From NCBI GenBank assembly GCA_011317545.1, contig WUJK01000008.1:372001-436000 (forward strand): a stretch of DNA of 64,000 nucleotides, read 5' to 3'. The notes below the pieces were generated by a model that worked only from the letters and a program-made list of their open reading frames with translations, did not search any database and was not told the origin of the DNA. This document shows positions 11,441 through 23,354 of the stretch, in pieces. This DNA is from Coniella vitis (lineage: Eukaryota; Ascomycota; Sordariomycetes; Diaporthales; Schizoparmaceae). The translations under genes were made by a program, and so were the position numbers. Each line of letters opens with the position of its first letter. Within the stretch, counting starts at the first letter, position 1.

Positions 11441-12745
11441 ATGTCTTCTTCTTCCCTGACACGATTCTGGACGGTAAGGCGACCTCCCCCGGCCTCAACA
11501 CGGAGCGCAAGTGCCAGCAGCAGCAACAGCAGCAGCAAGAGCAACAGCAAACTCATTTCCTCAAGAACGAAAAAGCTAACAATAGAACAACCCATCTGTC
11601 TCAGCGGTCCTACGCGCCAGACTATGTTGGCTTGGCCGCCCTCGCTGTGGCATATACCCTCATTGCGCTCCTCGTCCAGCCCTTTCATCGGCTCTTCTTC
11701 ATCAACGACCTGGCCATATACTTTCCTCATGCAGAGGTCGAGCGCGTACCAGTTGGTATGTTCATGTGCACCTTTGACCCCAAATTCCTCTCTAATTGCA
11801 CACTACCCTCCTTACTCCCACCCATCACCTACTTAAGACAACAAATGAACGATTTCACCGAAACAAGAATATGAACCTCACTCGAACTCTTACCTCTTTT
11901 CTCACCAAAAAAATAAAATCAAAATAGTCTGGAACATCTTTTACGCAGGCTTCCTCCCCCTGCTCGCCGCAACCCTCCTCAACCTCTTCACCCGCGCCTC
12001 GGCGCACAAACACCACCTCACCCTCCTCGGCCTCCTCATTGCGCTGATCCTCACCTCTTTCCTCACCGATGTTGTCAAAAACACAGTCGGGCGCCCGAGG
12101 CCGGACCTCGTCGCCCGCTGCAAGCCCGCGCCGGGGACCCCCGCCAATACCCTCGTCAGCATCGGGGTATGCACCGAGACGCGCGCCCATGTCCTCCACG
12201 ACGGCTGGCGGAGTTTCCCCAGCGGCCACTCGAGTTTCAGTTTTGCAGGGCTGGGATACTTGGCTTTGTTCCTTGCGGGCCAGGTTCGGCTGTTTGTCGT
12301 GGGAAGGTATACCGCGCAAGAACGGGACCGAAGAGATGGCAGTGGAAGTGGAACGGGAATTGCCACACGAGCAAGCGGTAGTGACGGCGACGGTCATGGC
12401 GATGACCAGGAAGAACACGCAATTTATGCAAGAGGGGATCTCGCCCGCGCGCTCCTTTGTCTTGCGCCGGTGCTGGGCGCCGCCATGATTGCCATTAGTC
12501 GGTGCCAGGACTACCGCCATGATGTCTATGATGTGTGTACGGGGGCGTTGTTGGGATCGGTGGTTGCGTATTGGAGTTATAGGAGGTATTGGCCGAGGCT
12601 CGCCAGCTGGCACTGTGACGAGCCGTATCCTGGACCGAGTTACGACGTGGGCGGGCCGTTGTATGGAAGATTGCGAGATGAGGAAGACGGTCGAGGAGGA
12701 GTAAGAAACAATGTAGGCTACGAGATGGATGTGCTCCCCTCCTGA
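11441..12745 (+). CDS. PAP2-family lipid phosphate phosphatase (DPP1/LPP type)
   Basis: Three exons: 11441-11473, 11605-11755 and 11928-12745, giving 333 aa. Exon 1 is only 11 codons (MSSSSLTRFWT). It joins RSYAPDYVGL at a CAG acceptor at 11604, and exon 2 ends at a GTATGT donor. The three PAP2 active-site motifs are intact: KNTVGRPRPD (about 112-121), SFPSGHSSFS (PSGH at 159-162) and SRCQDYRHDVYD (252-263). Five to six hydrophobic helices surround them, so it is an integral membrane enzyme. Yeast Dpp1 and Lpp1 remove phosphate from diacylglycerol pyrophosphate and phosphatidate, usually at vacuole or Golgi membranes. A hydrophilic loop after the PSGH motif holds Gly/Ser/Asp repeats. The C-terminus is Asp/Gly-rich and cytosolic by prediction. 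Confidence 0.92.
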
Positions 12746-12843
12746 AGTTGAGCAGCCGTACTGACTTGAGATTGCCTCAGAACTCAAACTGATGATGCAT
12801 AGGCCTCATATTCACAACACCCTACCCCGGCAACAATAAGTGA

Positions 12844-12859
12844 ACATAGTATACTATGT
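12844..12859. repeat. Perfect 16-bp palindrome of the recurrent octamer
   Basis: ACATAGTATACTATGT: the octamer ACATAGTA directly followed by its reverse complement. It sits between the convergent PAP2 and PSMA4 genes. Confidence 0.9.
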
Positions 12860-13043
12860 CTAGGCAATCACACCAAGATATACTGCGCCAGTCCTGATCA
12901 TTAATGTAAGTTTCATGCAATTGATTGGTCATGCGTGTGGTGTCGTTCCTGTCTATTGGTACATTGAGCATTAAGTAAAGGCATCGTGCTCCTGAAACCC
13001 TTTCGTAATCGCCATGTGCTATTCCCCACTGCTATGCACTTTC

Positions 13044-14026
13044 TCACCTGTCGTCCGTGCTTTCTTCCTTGGCTAGGTCATGTCTCTTGAGCAGTGCCGT
13101 GATCTCATCTGCATCCCACAGGCGGTGGTAGATCTTGCCGTCCTCGGTTTGTCCCACTGTCGCGAACTCGACTGCACCCTTGTGTTAGCATTTCTGGAAG
13201 ACCCAATGGACACAGACACGTCGGCTACTCACGTTTCTCACTGCTCAGCTTGCTCGAATCCATCGACTTGCTCAACACCTTGACTGCAATACCACATGCC
13301 TCCTCCAGCGAACAATCCTCCTTGTAGTCCTGCTTCAGCAAGCTTGAAGCGCTTGCATTGTTGGCACCGACGCTCGTTGCCTTCCAACCACCGTAGTTGC
13401 CTGACGGATTCGATTGGTAGAGCTGGAACTGGCGCTGAGGGTCCCATCCGGCGTAAATGAACGACACGCCAAAGGGACGCAGACCACCGTGTTGTGTGTA
13501 GCCCTGCTTTAGATCGCACAAACGTCGCACTAGTTGCTCGCAAGGAATGTCTTCGTTGTAGGTCAAGAGGTAGCGTTGTGCGGCCTGCCGAGCATAATTG
13601 ATGAGGATGTTGGCGTCGGCGTTCATGCCTGCTACGGCGCAGATCATGTTGCTGTCCAGGAAATAGCAGTCGTCAGTACCACAGAAATACGTGGGGGATG
13701 AGAGGAAATCCGTGGCACATACTCGTTCAAAATGTAGAGCTTCTCAGCAGAGGTGTCCTGCTCCAACAATTTGGAGGTCACTCTGCGCTCGGCGGCTAGG
13801 ACGATGCCATCCTTGGCGAGGATTCCGATGGCGGTACCGGCATGGGAGATGGCTTCGAGGGCGTACTCGACCTGGTAGAGACGTCCTTCAGGGGAGAAGA
13901 TTGTAGTCTAGAGCCCACAGTAAGCTGTGTGTTCTACAACGTGTGTCTTGAGAGATATGGGCCTGTCGTCAGCTATGTCGGCGTTGGCTTGCGTCGACTT
14001 ACTCGGGAATCGTATCTTCGAGACAT
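13044..14026 (-). CDS. 20S proteasome subunit alpha (PSMA4 / yeast Pre9 type)
   Basis: Four exons: 14026-14003, 13907-13723, 13651-13233 and 13171-13044, giving 251 aa, the normal length. Donors are GTAAGT, GTATGT and GTGAGT. The start reads MSRRYDSR, then TTIFSPEGRLYQVEYALEAI, the alpha-subunit N-terminal signature that lines the gate. It is followed by AAERRVTSKLLEQ and NDNMICAVAGMNADAN. The PSMA4/Pre9 identity rests on the YLLTYNEDIPCEQLV and GYTQHGGLRPFGVSF stretches and on the C-terminal EFATVGQTEDGKIYHRLW. Alpha subunits are non-catalytic and form the outer rings of the core particle. The gene is convergent with PAP2, with only 298 bp between stop codons. Confidence 0.96.
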
Positions 14027-15302
14027 AGTGGGAGGCTAGATGGTTGGTGGTGGCACAAGGAACAGTGATCAATTCTGGAGAGAGGGTTCGGAGGTCTGCC
14101 AGAATGGCCGCGAAATGGGAGGAGAGATTGTCGTGCCGGGAGGACGGTATGGAATTTCTGTTTGTCTGAAAGGTAGAAAGGAGCAGTGCAACGCAACGTA
14201 GGTGAGTGATGCGAAGGTTGGCTGCTGTTACCTATGATGGCGGATTACAGGGCAGGCAACTGGGGAGCTTCGTTGCTGCCAGCTCCAGGCACGGGCGAAA
14301 CAACGCGTCAAGCTAGGGAAAGAGCCGCTGATGTAAGCCCCTTGATGCAGATGCATGAAATGGAGGCGCGGCGCCACGTGAGGCTGATGCCCAGACTAAC
14401 TGCATATTGTGAGCTTCTCAGCACTAATTCACGCCTTTTTTGTATTAAGATGGACTTCAACAAGTCTCTAAACATTGTCTAGAATATCATAATACTATGT
14501 GGTGATAAGATGACAATGATATGAGTGAAGCATTGCATTGCGACACTGTTATAGTAGTTGCTCTGCACTCATGACAAAAGATTGATTATTAAGCGGATGT
14601 GGCGCGTACTTTCGCTACCACTTATCGCTCTCCGTTAGTGCTCCATCAGCACCCCTCGCCTCCACTTTTGTCAGCCAACGTACGTCTAGTTTCCGTCGCC
14701 CATCCCACGTCGTCTCCACCGACAATTGTGACATTCTTCCCCAAAAGCCTTGACAACTCTTTGCAGCCCTCTCGCCTGGATTCACTCAACAACAGCACCA
14801 GCCTGTCGAGTTCAAGCCCCGGCATTCGCGTCGCCTTGTCTTTGCGACTGCACAGCTGGTCATTCTAGGCTTCAGCAGCGACACTCGGTCACCACACGAG
14901 CTCTCAAGAAAGCTCGACCTTTGCCGAATCGTAGCTGTCAACAAAGCAGCGCCATCCCACTTCGCGATCGCATTTGCCGTGACGCAACGCGCATCTCCAG
15001 CCACCCGAGAAGTACCCCTACACGCGACACATTGGCGCAGCATCCGCAGCAGGCGTGTCGCAAGCAGTCAGTTACAAAACCAGAGCAGGAAGGATTCCCG
15101 ACTTGGCGCAGAGAGGGACATTTGAACTTCGTAGCATACCGATTGCTTTCGTGACCCTTGTCTACTGTCGCGCCATCACGATTCCATTCTGCGCTGTCGC
15201 TCCCAGTAGTTTCGGCTGTCCTCCGCCAGCATCTGTGATAATCTGATCCCACTATTTGTAAACTATCATCATCATCATCATCGAAATCATATTTTAGACA
15301 TC
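14027..15302. promoter_or_regulatory. Divergent promoter region (PSMA4 / Bye1-like)
   Basis: The flanking genes diverge. The half next to 15303 is C/A-rich with CATCATCAT repeats at about 15267-15282, as in a long fungal leader. One TACTATGT octamer lies at 14493-14500. Plus-strand open frames at 14599-15154 are short, overlapping and Ser/Pro/His-rich with no family likeness, so they are read as leader. Confidence 0.55.
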
Positions 15303-18300
15303 ATGTCCGGTAAGGCACCCCTGTATCTTTTAAGATCTTTTCAATTCCAACGCCTAGTCACCCACCCTTCTTCGCCCCACGCCCCAGGACGCGCTTGTCC
15401 ATCACAACCTCCTTTCTAACCCACATATTGCGACACAGGTGAAGCAGAACCACGCCGCTCTGTGCGAAGCACGAAAGGTCAGCATAAGGGCCTTCCCGAG
15501 TCGCTCGAGCAACTCGCCGAACCCAAGCGCCGTGGCAAGAAGGCTGCCACCAAGAAACAGGCCGAGCCCGAGCCCGAGGATGAAGAAGAAGTGATTCGCT
15601 GTGTCTGCGGAGCCACGAGCCAGGACACGGACGATCCAGACGACCCATGGATTGCATGCGACCAATGCCACGTCTGGCAGCACAATGTCTGCGTTGGTAT
15701 GAGTGTCTTTGACGAGGACCTCGAGGGCATTGAGTATTATTGCGAGCAGTGCAAGCCACAGAACCACAAGGTACTACTAGAAGGACTGAAGAAGGGCGAG
15801 CATATCTGGGAGAAGAGGCGTCGCGACTATGTGGAACAGAAGCAAGCCGAGAAGAAGCAAAAGAAGGGCGGCAAAAAAGGCAAGAAACGGCAGAGTGAAC
15901 TTCAGGAAGAGCCCCGCTCGTCTCAAAAATCGACAAAATCCTCAGCTTCTCCAGCGCCCGAGAAGAAGACGGCTAACGCAAAGGGCGCTGCTGCCAAGCG
16001 AAAAGAGCGCCATGATTCGGCCGACACCAACGCAAAGGTAAGGAATTTCAATACTGACATGGATTGGGCGCGGTAGTTGGCTGACACTCTGTAATAGGAA
16101 CCGTCCAAGTTGCGCAAAGTCTCGGAAAGCCAAAGTGTGCCGGCTCCTCCTTCCTACGAACCGCCGAGCGATCTCCCTGACACAATTGCTGAGATTGCCG
16201 ATGGACGCCAAGGGCCGGCAAAGCTGCTGCACAAATCTCTCTTGCATGCGCTTAATCAACATGAGAAGAAGGGCGGATATAACCCTGCGGATGGTGTCAC
16301 CAACGACTCAAGAGCTGAGCGCCTTGCTATTGCTATTGAGCGGGCAGTGCACGATTCTCACTCGTCACGCGAGGAGTACAGCAAGCAATGCCGGGTTCTG
16401 GTTGCCAACTTGAAGTCAAACCAAGAGCTCATCGGTCGTCTACTGGACCACTCTCTTACACCACCCATGTTGGCGGTGATGACATCAGACGACCTACAGA
16501 CAGAAAAGCAGCAGCAAGAGACCGCCGCTGCAAAGGAACGGAACGTGCGCCAGTCGGTGATTGCGACTGATGAGACTCAGTCAGGGCCCCGGTACAAGCG
16601 CACTCACAAAGGAGACGAAGCCATTGAGGATAACTTCAATGCGTCCGACCTGAATTCGGGTCCTTCCCGACCACCTTCTCAGCCAGCCAAGGCCGCCAAC
16701 TCGCGCGCCACTCCGTCTCACGATCGCAAGCCGTCTGGAGAGCGAATGAAGATCGACACGCAAGCTCCTGCCAGCAATTTCGACATCAATAAGGTGTTCT
16801 CCAGCGTCAAATCTCCTACGGGCGTGCCGGACCGTCGGGCTTCGGGCCCTGCTCCCTCTCAAGGCCCTGGCGTTGATCCTGATGTGGACAGACTCCTCGA
16901 AGAGAATGGCAATGAGTCGCCTCCATATTCGCCGACTGAAGAAACGGACCCGGATGTTGTCTGGAGGGGCCAGCTTATCATGGCAGCTACTGCGAACTTT
17001 CAAGCTGTTGCTAAACATGTGGCCGGAGCGAATCTTGCCAAGACGATCAACCTGCCTTGGACGACACTATTGCCGCGAAAGCTGAACGTCGGAGGGCGCA
17101 TCGCTATCAATTCTGCCACAGAATACTTGTGCGGCTTACGATGGAATCCCATGGTTGACCTTATTGTTGCCAGCCTGACTCCAGGCAGCGACGCAGGCAA
17201 GGCCGACTTTGACCGCATCTTCAACTATTTCGTCAGCAAGGAACGGTGGGCGGTAGTTGGCGACAAAGGAGTTGGCAATGTCAAGGACACCTACCTCATT
17301 CCAGTCGCAGCAGGCTCTGGCAACCACCCCGAATTCTTACTCAACTTGGAGGAGAATTACCTGCCCACCACGCGAAGCGAAAACATGCTGCTGCTTGTTA
17401 TTGTCTTCCGAAACGATGAAACGACATTGAAGAAGCTCCATGGAGCGGAGTGGAATGCTGCTGTGTCCTCAGCCCCGCCAGCCGTGGCCCCCAACAATGC
17501 CTCGCCACACCCACCGGCGCCGGCCATGATTCCCCACCGAAGCAGTTCCCTGGCTGGGCCGGCCATGTCCCCTACAACACCGCAACACGGTCCCGGTGCT
17601 ACCCCTCCTCTGCAGTACCCCGTTGTTCCTCAGAACCAGCAGTATACACAGTCCACCTTCCATCCTGGTGTTGCCCAGACGGCTCCTGTCCAGCCTGCAG
17701 CAGGCCAGCAGCAGTTTGCGGCCGCCTCTGCAACGCAGGCTCAACCCGACCAACAGACTGAACAGACTATCCAAGAAGCCAAGGCGCAAGCCGAGGTTAT
17801 TCTTGGACCCTATGCCAAGTGCAATACGACCGCTTTTTTGTACCCTCATGCCCATAAAATGGCACCTAATGAGTGGTCCATTATTCGTCGTGTGCTGGAA
17901 CGCGTACCCAAAGCTAGGGACGATCTGGGTACGTTGGGGGCCCTGATACAACAAGAATCGGAATCGCGGAATCAAGCTGCTGCCGCCGCCGCTTTGCAAG
18001 GGCCACCACCACCACCACCACAGCAGCTACAACACCTACAGCAGCCGCCACCGCCGGCACACCTTCAACAACCACAGCATCATCACCAACAATATCCACC
18101 ACAACAAATGGCTCCCAACATGTCGCCACACCAGCACCAGCACCAGCAGCCTGCTGTGAAGTCAACGTCCCCCGAAGCCACATCGCAGCAAGCCCCCTCG
18201 GTAGCGGCTCCTAGGCGGACGCCCATTGCCCTCCCACCGATCCCTGGGATGCCTGCTTCGGTGCACCACTCGTACAAGGAGGCGCAAGAACAGGCACAGG

Positions 18301-18356
18301 CGCAAGCGCAGAATGCGCGGTCCCCTCCGTCTGCTCCCCCGCCTCCTACAGCTTAG
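15303..18356 (+). CDS. PHD / TFIIS-central / SPOC domain transcription protein (Bye1-like)
   Basis: Three exons: 15303-15309 (7 nt), 15439-16037 and 16098-18356, giving 954 aa. The mini-exon ATGTCCG plus a GTAAGG donor gives MSGEAEPRRSVRSTKG. The PHD finger (about 56-110) shows the Cys/His ligands: CVCG, CDQCHVWQHNVC and YYCEQC. A Lys/Glu-rich basic linker follows. The TFIIS middle domain (about 224-355) has LLHKSLLHAL, VHDSHSSREEY and LTPPMLAVMTSDDL. The SPOC domain (about 487-645) starts at VVWRGQLIM and includes ATEYLCGLRW and LLLVIVFRND. The C-terminus is Gln/Pro/His-rich. Yeast Bye1 has the same order: its PHD reads H3K4me3 and its TFIIS-like domain docks on RNA polymerase II. Nuclear; chromatin-linked control of elongation is inferred from the family. 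Confidence 0.92.
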
Positions 18357-19704
18357 TTAACAATCTTAGCCCCAGGCGTATTTGGGTTCCGGCGGAGGAG
18401 AAGGCTCAGAAGGAGCAGGGAGGAAGGTGGAACGAGGAGAAGGTATGACACTCGTTAAGTGTGTGGCCGGTGGGAGGGGTCGTGATACCACTTTTCTTTC
18501 TTTCTGCTCTTTACCTTGGTTTTCATTTGGGTCGGTAGTAATTATGTATGGGATGGGGTGCTTGGCATGGGGTGAGAAGAGGGGTGGAGGGTATACGGTC
18601 AGAAACATGTAAGGATGAGGGAAAAGGGGACCTTGGAGGGTCGGTGGAGTTAATTGCTGTATTTGGTTTGCATTCGTTGGTATCGGGCTATTGTGTGGTA
18701 GTTGGGCTGACTGACTTTCTGTAAGCTCTTGGTCGAGAGGCTGAGAGGATGTTGAGTTCAGTTCCCGCTACAGACACACACTGTGCCTTGAAGATGCTGT
18801 ATGTTAGGGTAGTCGAGAGGCCTCACAGCACTCATGGCGTGGGTAGATCAAGCTGCTCTATACGATAACCTATGGTTTCTTAATCAATAAGCAACACAGC
18901 TTCAACTCCGTGTTTTTTTTGTTTTTCTTTTTTCCAATACCTATTTCTGACCATACTCCGGCCAAAATTTGGCTGCCCCATGGTGACGATACGTATTATC
19001 AGCGTCGGGAAAGGAATAATGTACCGTTCGCTATTGGTGATCCATATTGTATACATGCATGCAGCATCCCTTATAAAGGTCCTCTGCTATTCGTGGATGC
19101 TTGTTGCGTAGCCTTCCTACTTGACTTGATTGATCTTGGATCACAGCAAGTGATAAACCTCTGGGTTTTCTGATTTCCACAGACAAAGAGCTATCCAAAT
19201 GGCCAACTACAATATATTAGCTAGTGCTATAAATGAAAGAGTGTAGAACCGCGCCAGGTGGAACCATATCATGGTTGTGGTTACTTTGCATTTAGGGCTC
19301 CAGATTTCAATATTGATCTAGTAGGGTCTGCTTTGAAGAGCAGTGTATGGTGAATACTAGATTCTTCATGAACAAAAGGATTTGAGCATAAGTTCCTATC
19401 TAGCAACACATGATCTTCCACAGACTCGACAATGCATACGGAGAGACATGTATGAATAAGAAACGGCATCCCAAAACCGATCAAAACGCCCAAACAAAAG
19501 CTCATCCTCAACTTGACACCATAAGCAAACTTGATTTGCGGCTTCCTTATGTAAGAGGATGCTAATACAGGAGTCTTCCCTACTCAATCTGACAATACAG
19601 TTGTCTCTGCTCCAGAGCCGGCAACAGCTTCTTCTTTTGAGGGCGAGTCCTTTGGCAAAAGGCTGCGTTGGCGGTAGATCCTCCGAGACTTCGTCAATAG
19701 TGGA
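18357..19704. other. Intergenic stretch, no supported gene
   Basis: 3' flank of the Bye1-like gene followed by AT-richer sequence. Open frames are short and lack motifs. The far end is the 3' flank of the HORMA-like gene on the minus strand. Confidence 0.5.
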
Positions 19705-20847
19705 CTAGTTTCTGTCAGTGCGTGATGATTCAAACCGCCTTTGCGTAATCCTCACAGGGTTGCAATTGTATTTCGCTTGTATTGCGCGAAGGCCAATGGT
19801 GACGCCATACAATGGCCCTGCGAGATCACTACTCAAGCACTCTGGAAAGTCTGGCAAAACTGTAGGACTTGGTTCCAGCTTTGTGTATTTGCTTCGCTTG
19901 TTGCCTTGGTCCGTGGCTGGTTCTGTTTCTTTATTGTGCGCCTCATGCGTGGGGAGACGCCTCTTTCTCCGACTCGGCAACAGGGTTGCCGCTTCCTGTT
20001 CTTCATCTTGGAAATCCTGGACAGACAAATAGCTAATGATTACAATCATCGAATTAGCACACTTACGGCATGTCCAAAGCATCTTATCAGGAAGAGTATA
20101 CGTACACACAAGTTTACTTACTTCCGCGCCTGTCATATCTTGTAGTATTGATATGGCATTCTTCACGTGCTTCCGAGCCCCGAGCGTTGCTTGCTGTCCA
20201 GTGGCCTGCCGTCAGTCGAGAAGAGAAACAAATGTGTATAGTGAGTGCACTGGATTGGCCTGGTCCTCAAAAATCCACGAAGAGGGTTTGTGAATCTGTG
20301 TACATTGCCGCACCACAGATGTAGCTGTCCGCTGCAGGCAGTGTAGATATACATGCTTCCCTTCTTGCTATAGCGGAGCTTGAGTGTGTAGAACTCAATT
20401 AACGCGTTAGCGTCCCATGTCTTGGATCTGGAAAAGCAGGCCTGAATCTTGCCTAAACGACGTTCCTCTACTGCAGCAAATACTCGCTTCTTGTTCAATA
20501 CTAGATGTAAGAAGTTGGGCAAAATACAATATGGCTGTGATGAACCTACCGGAGCTTCCAAGACGCCGGGTAGTCGGTGGTCCTCTGTCTTGCGGGGATA
20601 TATATGAGGCCCATCTTGAGCTAGGATAGAGGTTATCGACTGGTTGGCGTCGGCGAGTGAGCTGTCACAGCTGATGAGATCTTCATGTATAATGTTTGGA
20701 TCCTCCCATTGCTCGTTCGTGACGGCTCGAAAACAGTCAGCCGGTAAAGAGCCCCTTAAAGGTGGCTAGCACACAAAGATCGATGCTCAGGGCAATGGCT
20801 TGGACCCATCATCAAGGCACGTACCTGGCATACAGAATGGCGCTCAG
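19705..20847 (-). CDS. Probable HORMA-domain protein, 5' end unresolved
   Basis: Best model: 20847-20825, 20754-20304, 20205-20122 and 20016-19705, phases matching throughout, 289 aa plus an unresolved first exon. Splicing gives LSAILYARGSLPADCFRAV, close to the loop after helix A of fungal HORMA proteins (Hop1 type: YLR..FP.ECF). It then gives RVFAAVEERRLGKIQACFS and ALIEFYTLKLRYSK, matching the VFDA...YLK..Q and VLESYTFTF.Y HORMA strands. GARKHVKNAISILQDMTG follows and corresponds to the late HORMA helix. The C-terminal 100 residues are charged, with a basic SRRKRR patch. Hop1-type proteins act on meiotic chromosome axes. Donors are GTACGT, GTACAC and GTAAGT. A possible first exon is 21028-20996 (11 codons), but it would leave helix A short. 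It may be a divergent paralogue or a decaying copy. The domain call is from memory of the family and not from a search. Confidence 0.5.
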
Positions 20848-21049
20848 CTAGTTAGGTCATTTTGCCGGTCAGTATTAGGATCTCGAGAACATCGTGACGC
20901 AGAACGCGAAAGACATCTTGAACGTGACACAGCTGGATGGTAAATCGTACTACGGATGCTAGACATCTTTGTGCCGGTTCTGCGTCAAAACCCACCAGAT
21001 CGGCGTCGCCGTCGTCACTGGCAATCATTGTGGCGGCCTCTTGAAGCAT

Positions 21050-23354
21050 CAGGAGGAGGATCGCGCAGAGAAGTCAGACTGACTTTAGCTGGGTTTGCGC
21101 TTGCCCACGCAAGACCTTGAAGATGATGAATTACAAAACGCAATTCCAGTCTGCCGTTGCTGACATACATATCCTAGTGTTTTTTTCTTGAGAGAATGGG
21201 AGGGAAGGCACGCCGCGACCGAAGGACCACCTGCCTAGGTGGGCACCTGCTCAGATGGAACTGAAGGAAGGAGCGTCGTCGCCCAGCTACCTGTCCCGAG
21301 TCTGCACGTCAACCCTAAATTGATGACAGCTTCAACCTCGGGGCTCTGAAATGCGCCTTCGCGCCATCAACTTGTCATTTGTGTGCCTCAACTGCGCCTC
21401 AACCACAACTATCAATCACTCACTGCGAGAACCATGTGTTGACATAGACCGACGACCCCAGCTACTGTGCCGACGGTGTATTAAGTGCCATATACAGCAA
21501 TCTGAGACTGTTGAACTCGATCAGCTCGTTTATTATCTTTCACTCTGTTTGTCTCTCTGGACTATGTGCACTTTGTGTACCGCATGGGCAGTTGTGAGTC
21601 TGGAGCAGACCCCGCTCCCGTACACACCCCGTTGACAAAATGACAGTCTATGACAAAAGAGTTCAGATCAACCTCGCCCGGTTCAATCTGGTGCCGCTAT
21701 TCATAGCATGCAAAGCAGTTGAATGAATGGGCCTCGGGAGCAACCTTCATGTGGCAGACGGAGCACAAGAGGGTGGAACGTTCACAGCGAAACAATCTAG
21801 ATCTCTCTGCCAAGTCAGGTCAAAAGGGGACTGTCTGAGCGTCTGAAGTCGCGGTCGCAACAAAGAGAAAAGGCCCCTTTCACCAAGGGACAGCGCTTGC
21901 CGGCGTGGCGCAACTGACAAGCCTTGAAAAACTCGGACACACGACTGCACTGCCGCCTAGGCTAGTACTATGCAGACTCTGGTCGAGGTGCATCTGCATC
22001 CTGCAGGACTGAACTACGGAGTCCTCCGCAAGCCTGGGGCTTCCTGGTTTACAGCAGGGCTGGGTAAAAACGTGCCGTCGTGGGGACGAGCCGCGGGCGG
22101 TCCGCTGTTGGCGCCGTTTTTAGGGGCTCTTGGGGGTTCCGCTGGATGAGAAACCTGCTCCCTGCTGCTGAGATGCCCGGCAACGGCGCTGCGATCTCAA
22201 GATATCAGGGGCTTCAAGGTAGTTGGTGTCCATATTATCAATCGTAGTGTACTATGTACTATACAAACACTCTCAGCCATTACCACTGCCTGACTTGACA
22301 TGGCGCTTCCTGTTCCCCAGGATGTTCATATTCATCTCAGGCACAGCCAGTAAGCTGTATAATTAATGCAAAGTATCTCGGCCTCGCAAAATCGTACGTT
22401 CTTGTTTTTTACAAGGCAGTCAGCAGGCCAACAGTCAAGTATGGATAGACCAAGTGTTTTGTTTTTTTGTCATTATTCCTTTTCCCCTTCGTCTTTTTCT
22501 TTTCCCGGTCTAGGCTCCCCTGGCTAACCGCCGGGTGTTGCTTACGGTATCCCGAGCGGCGCCTTCCCTCTACTCATACTATGTAGTATGTACAATACTG
22601 CCTCCAGCAAATTGTGCATCCCGCCTGCCCTGTGCCCTGCTGGCCCGCTCAACTTGCCTTCCATACCGATGTCACGGTGACCCCTTTGGCCCCCCTGCCC
22701 AGCCCAAGCCTTTTCACTCTTGTCCAGGCCTTTGGCAGTGCCTCATGGGGCCCGACCGCACAGTCCACACCGCGACCACACGCCAACCATCTCGTGCTCT
22801 GGTAGTCTCTCGTCATTCTGTCCATAGGATTTCTTCTTCCAGCCCACCTTGACCAGCCCGCCCACCGCGACCACAACCTCCTCCATCACATTTCCTTGAA
22901 TATTGTGGACCCAAGCGAACCTCGACATGTCCTGCAGGCCCTGGTGACAAATCCGTTGGCGACTCGAGCCAGAATCCCCTCAGCACAGCCCAGGCCAACA
23001 ACATCCGCGCGTCTGCACCCGCACCGACCTTCAACCATCACCGCATCGGCGGCCACCAGCCCTTTTATCGCCCCCCCCCCCTCCTCGACGTTGACACCGT
23101 GCCCTCATCTAAAGCCGTCATCAGGCGTCTGCTACCCACTGCACCACCGCTTGCGGTGTGTGCACTCACTGTTCTGAAGACGCGTGCCGTCGCCACGTCT
23201 GTGTCACGCCTACTGTTGCCGACCTCTATTGCGTCTAGCCTGCGCGCGTTTCTTCCCAGACGATTACCTCACCGTCCAGGTCTCACACTTGACCTGTCTT
23301 CCTCGGCCTCCGAGTCTTGCTCTTCCCGCGAGCCTCGTCTCCTCGTCTCCCGTC
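21050..23354. promoter_or_regulatory. Intergenic region and long leader of the Cdc4-like gene
   Basis: No conserved coding frame is visible. Two TACTATGT octamers lie at 22250-22257 and 22577-22584. From about 22500 to the start codon at 23355 the sequence becomes strongly C/T-rich on the plus strand, typical of a long fungal 5' leader. The frame of the Cdc4-like exon is open upstream to about 23184, but it has no in-frame ATG before 23355. Confidence 0.55.

Noticed and set aside
11855..12787. 310-residue minus-strand frame
   Set aside because: Shadow of PAP2 exon 3, whose three active-site motifs on the plus strand are intact.
20500..20570. Extra intron (GTAGGT donor) within the HORMA-like exon
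   Set aside because: Joining at the CATCTAG acceptor brings an immediate stop; the frame is open without splicing.
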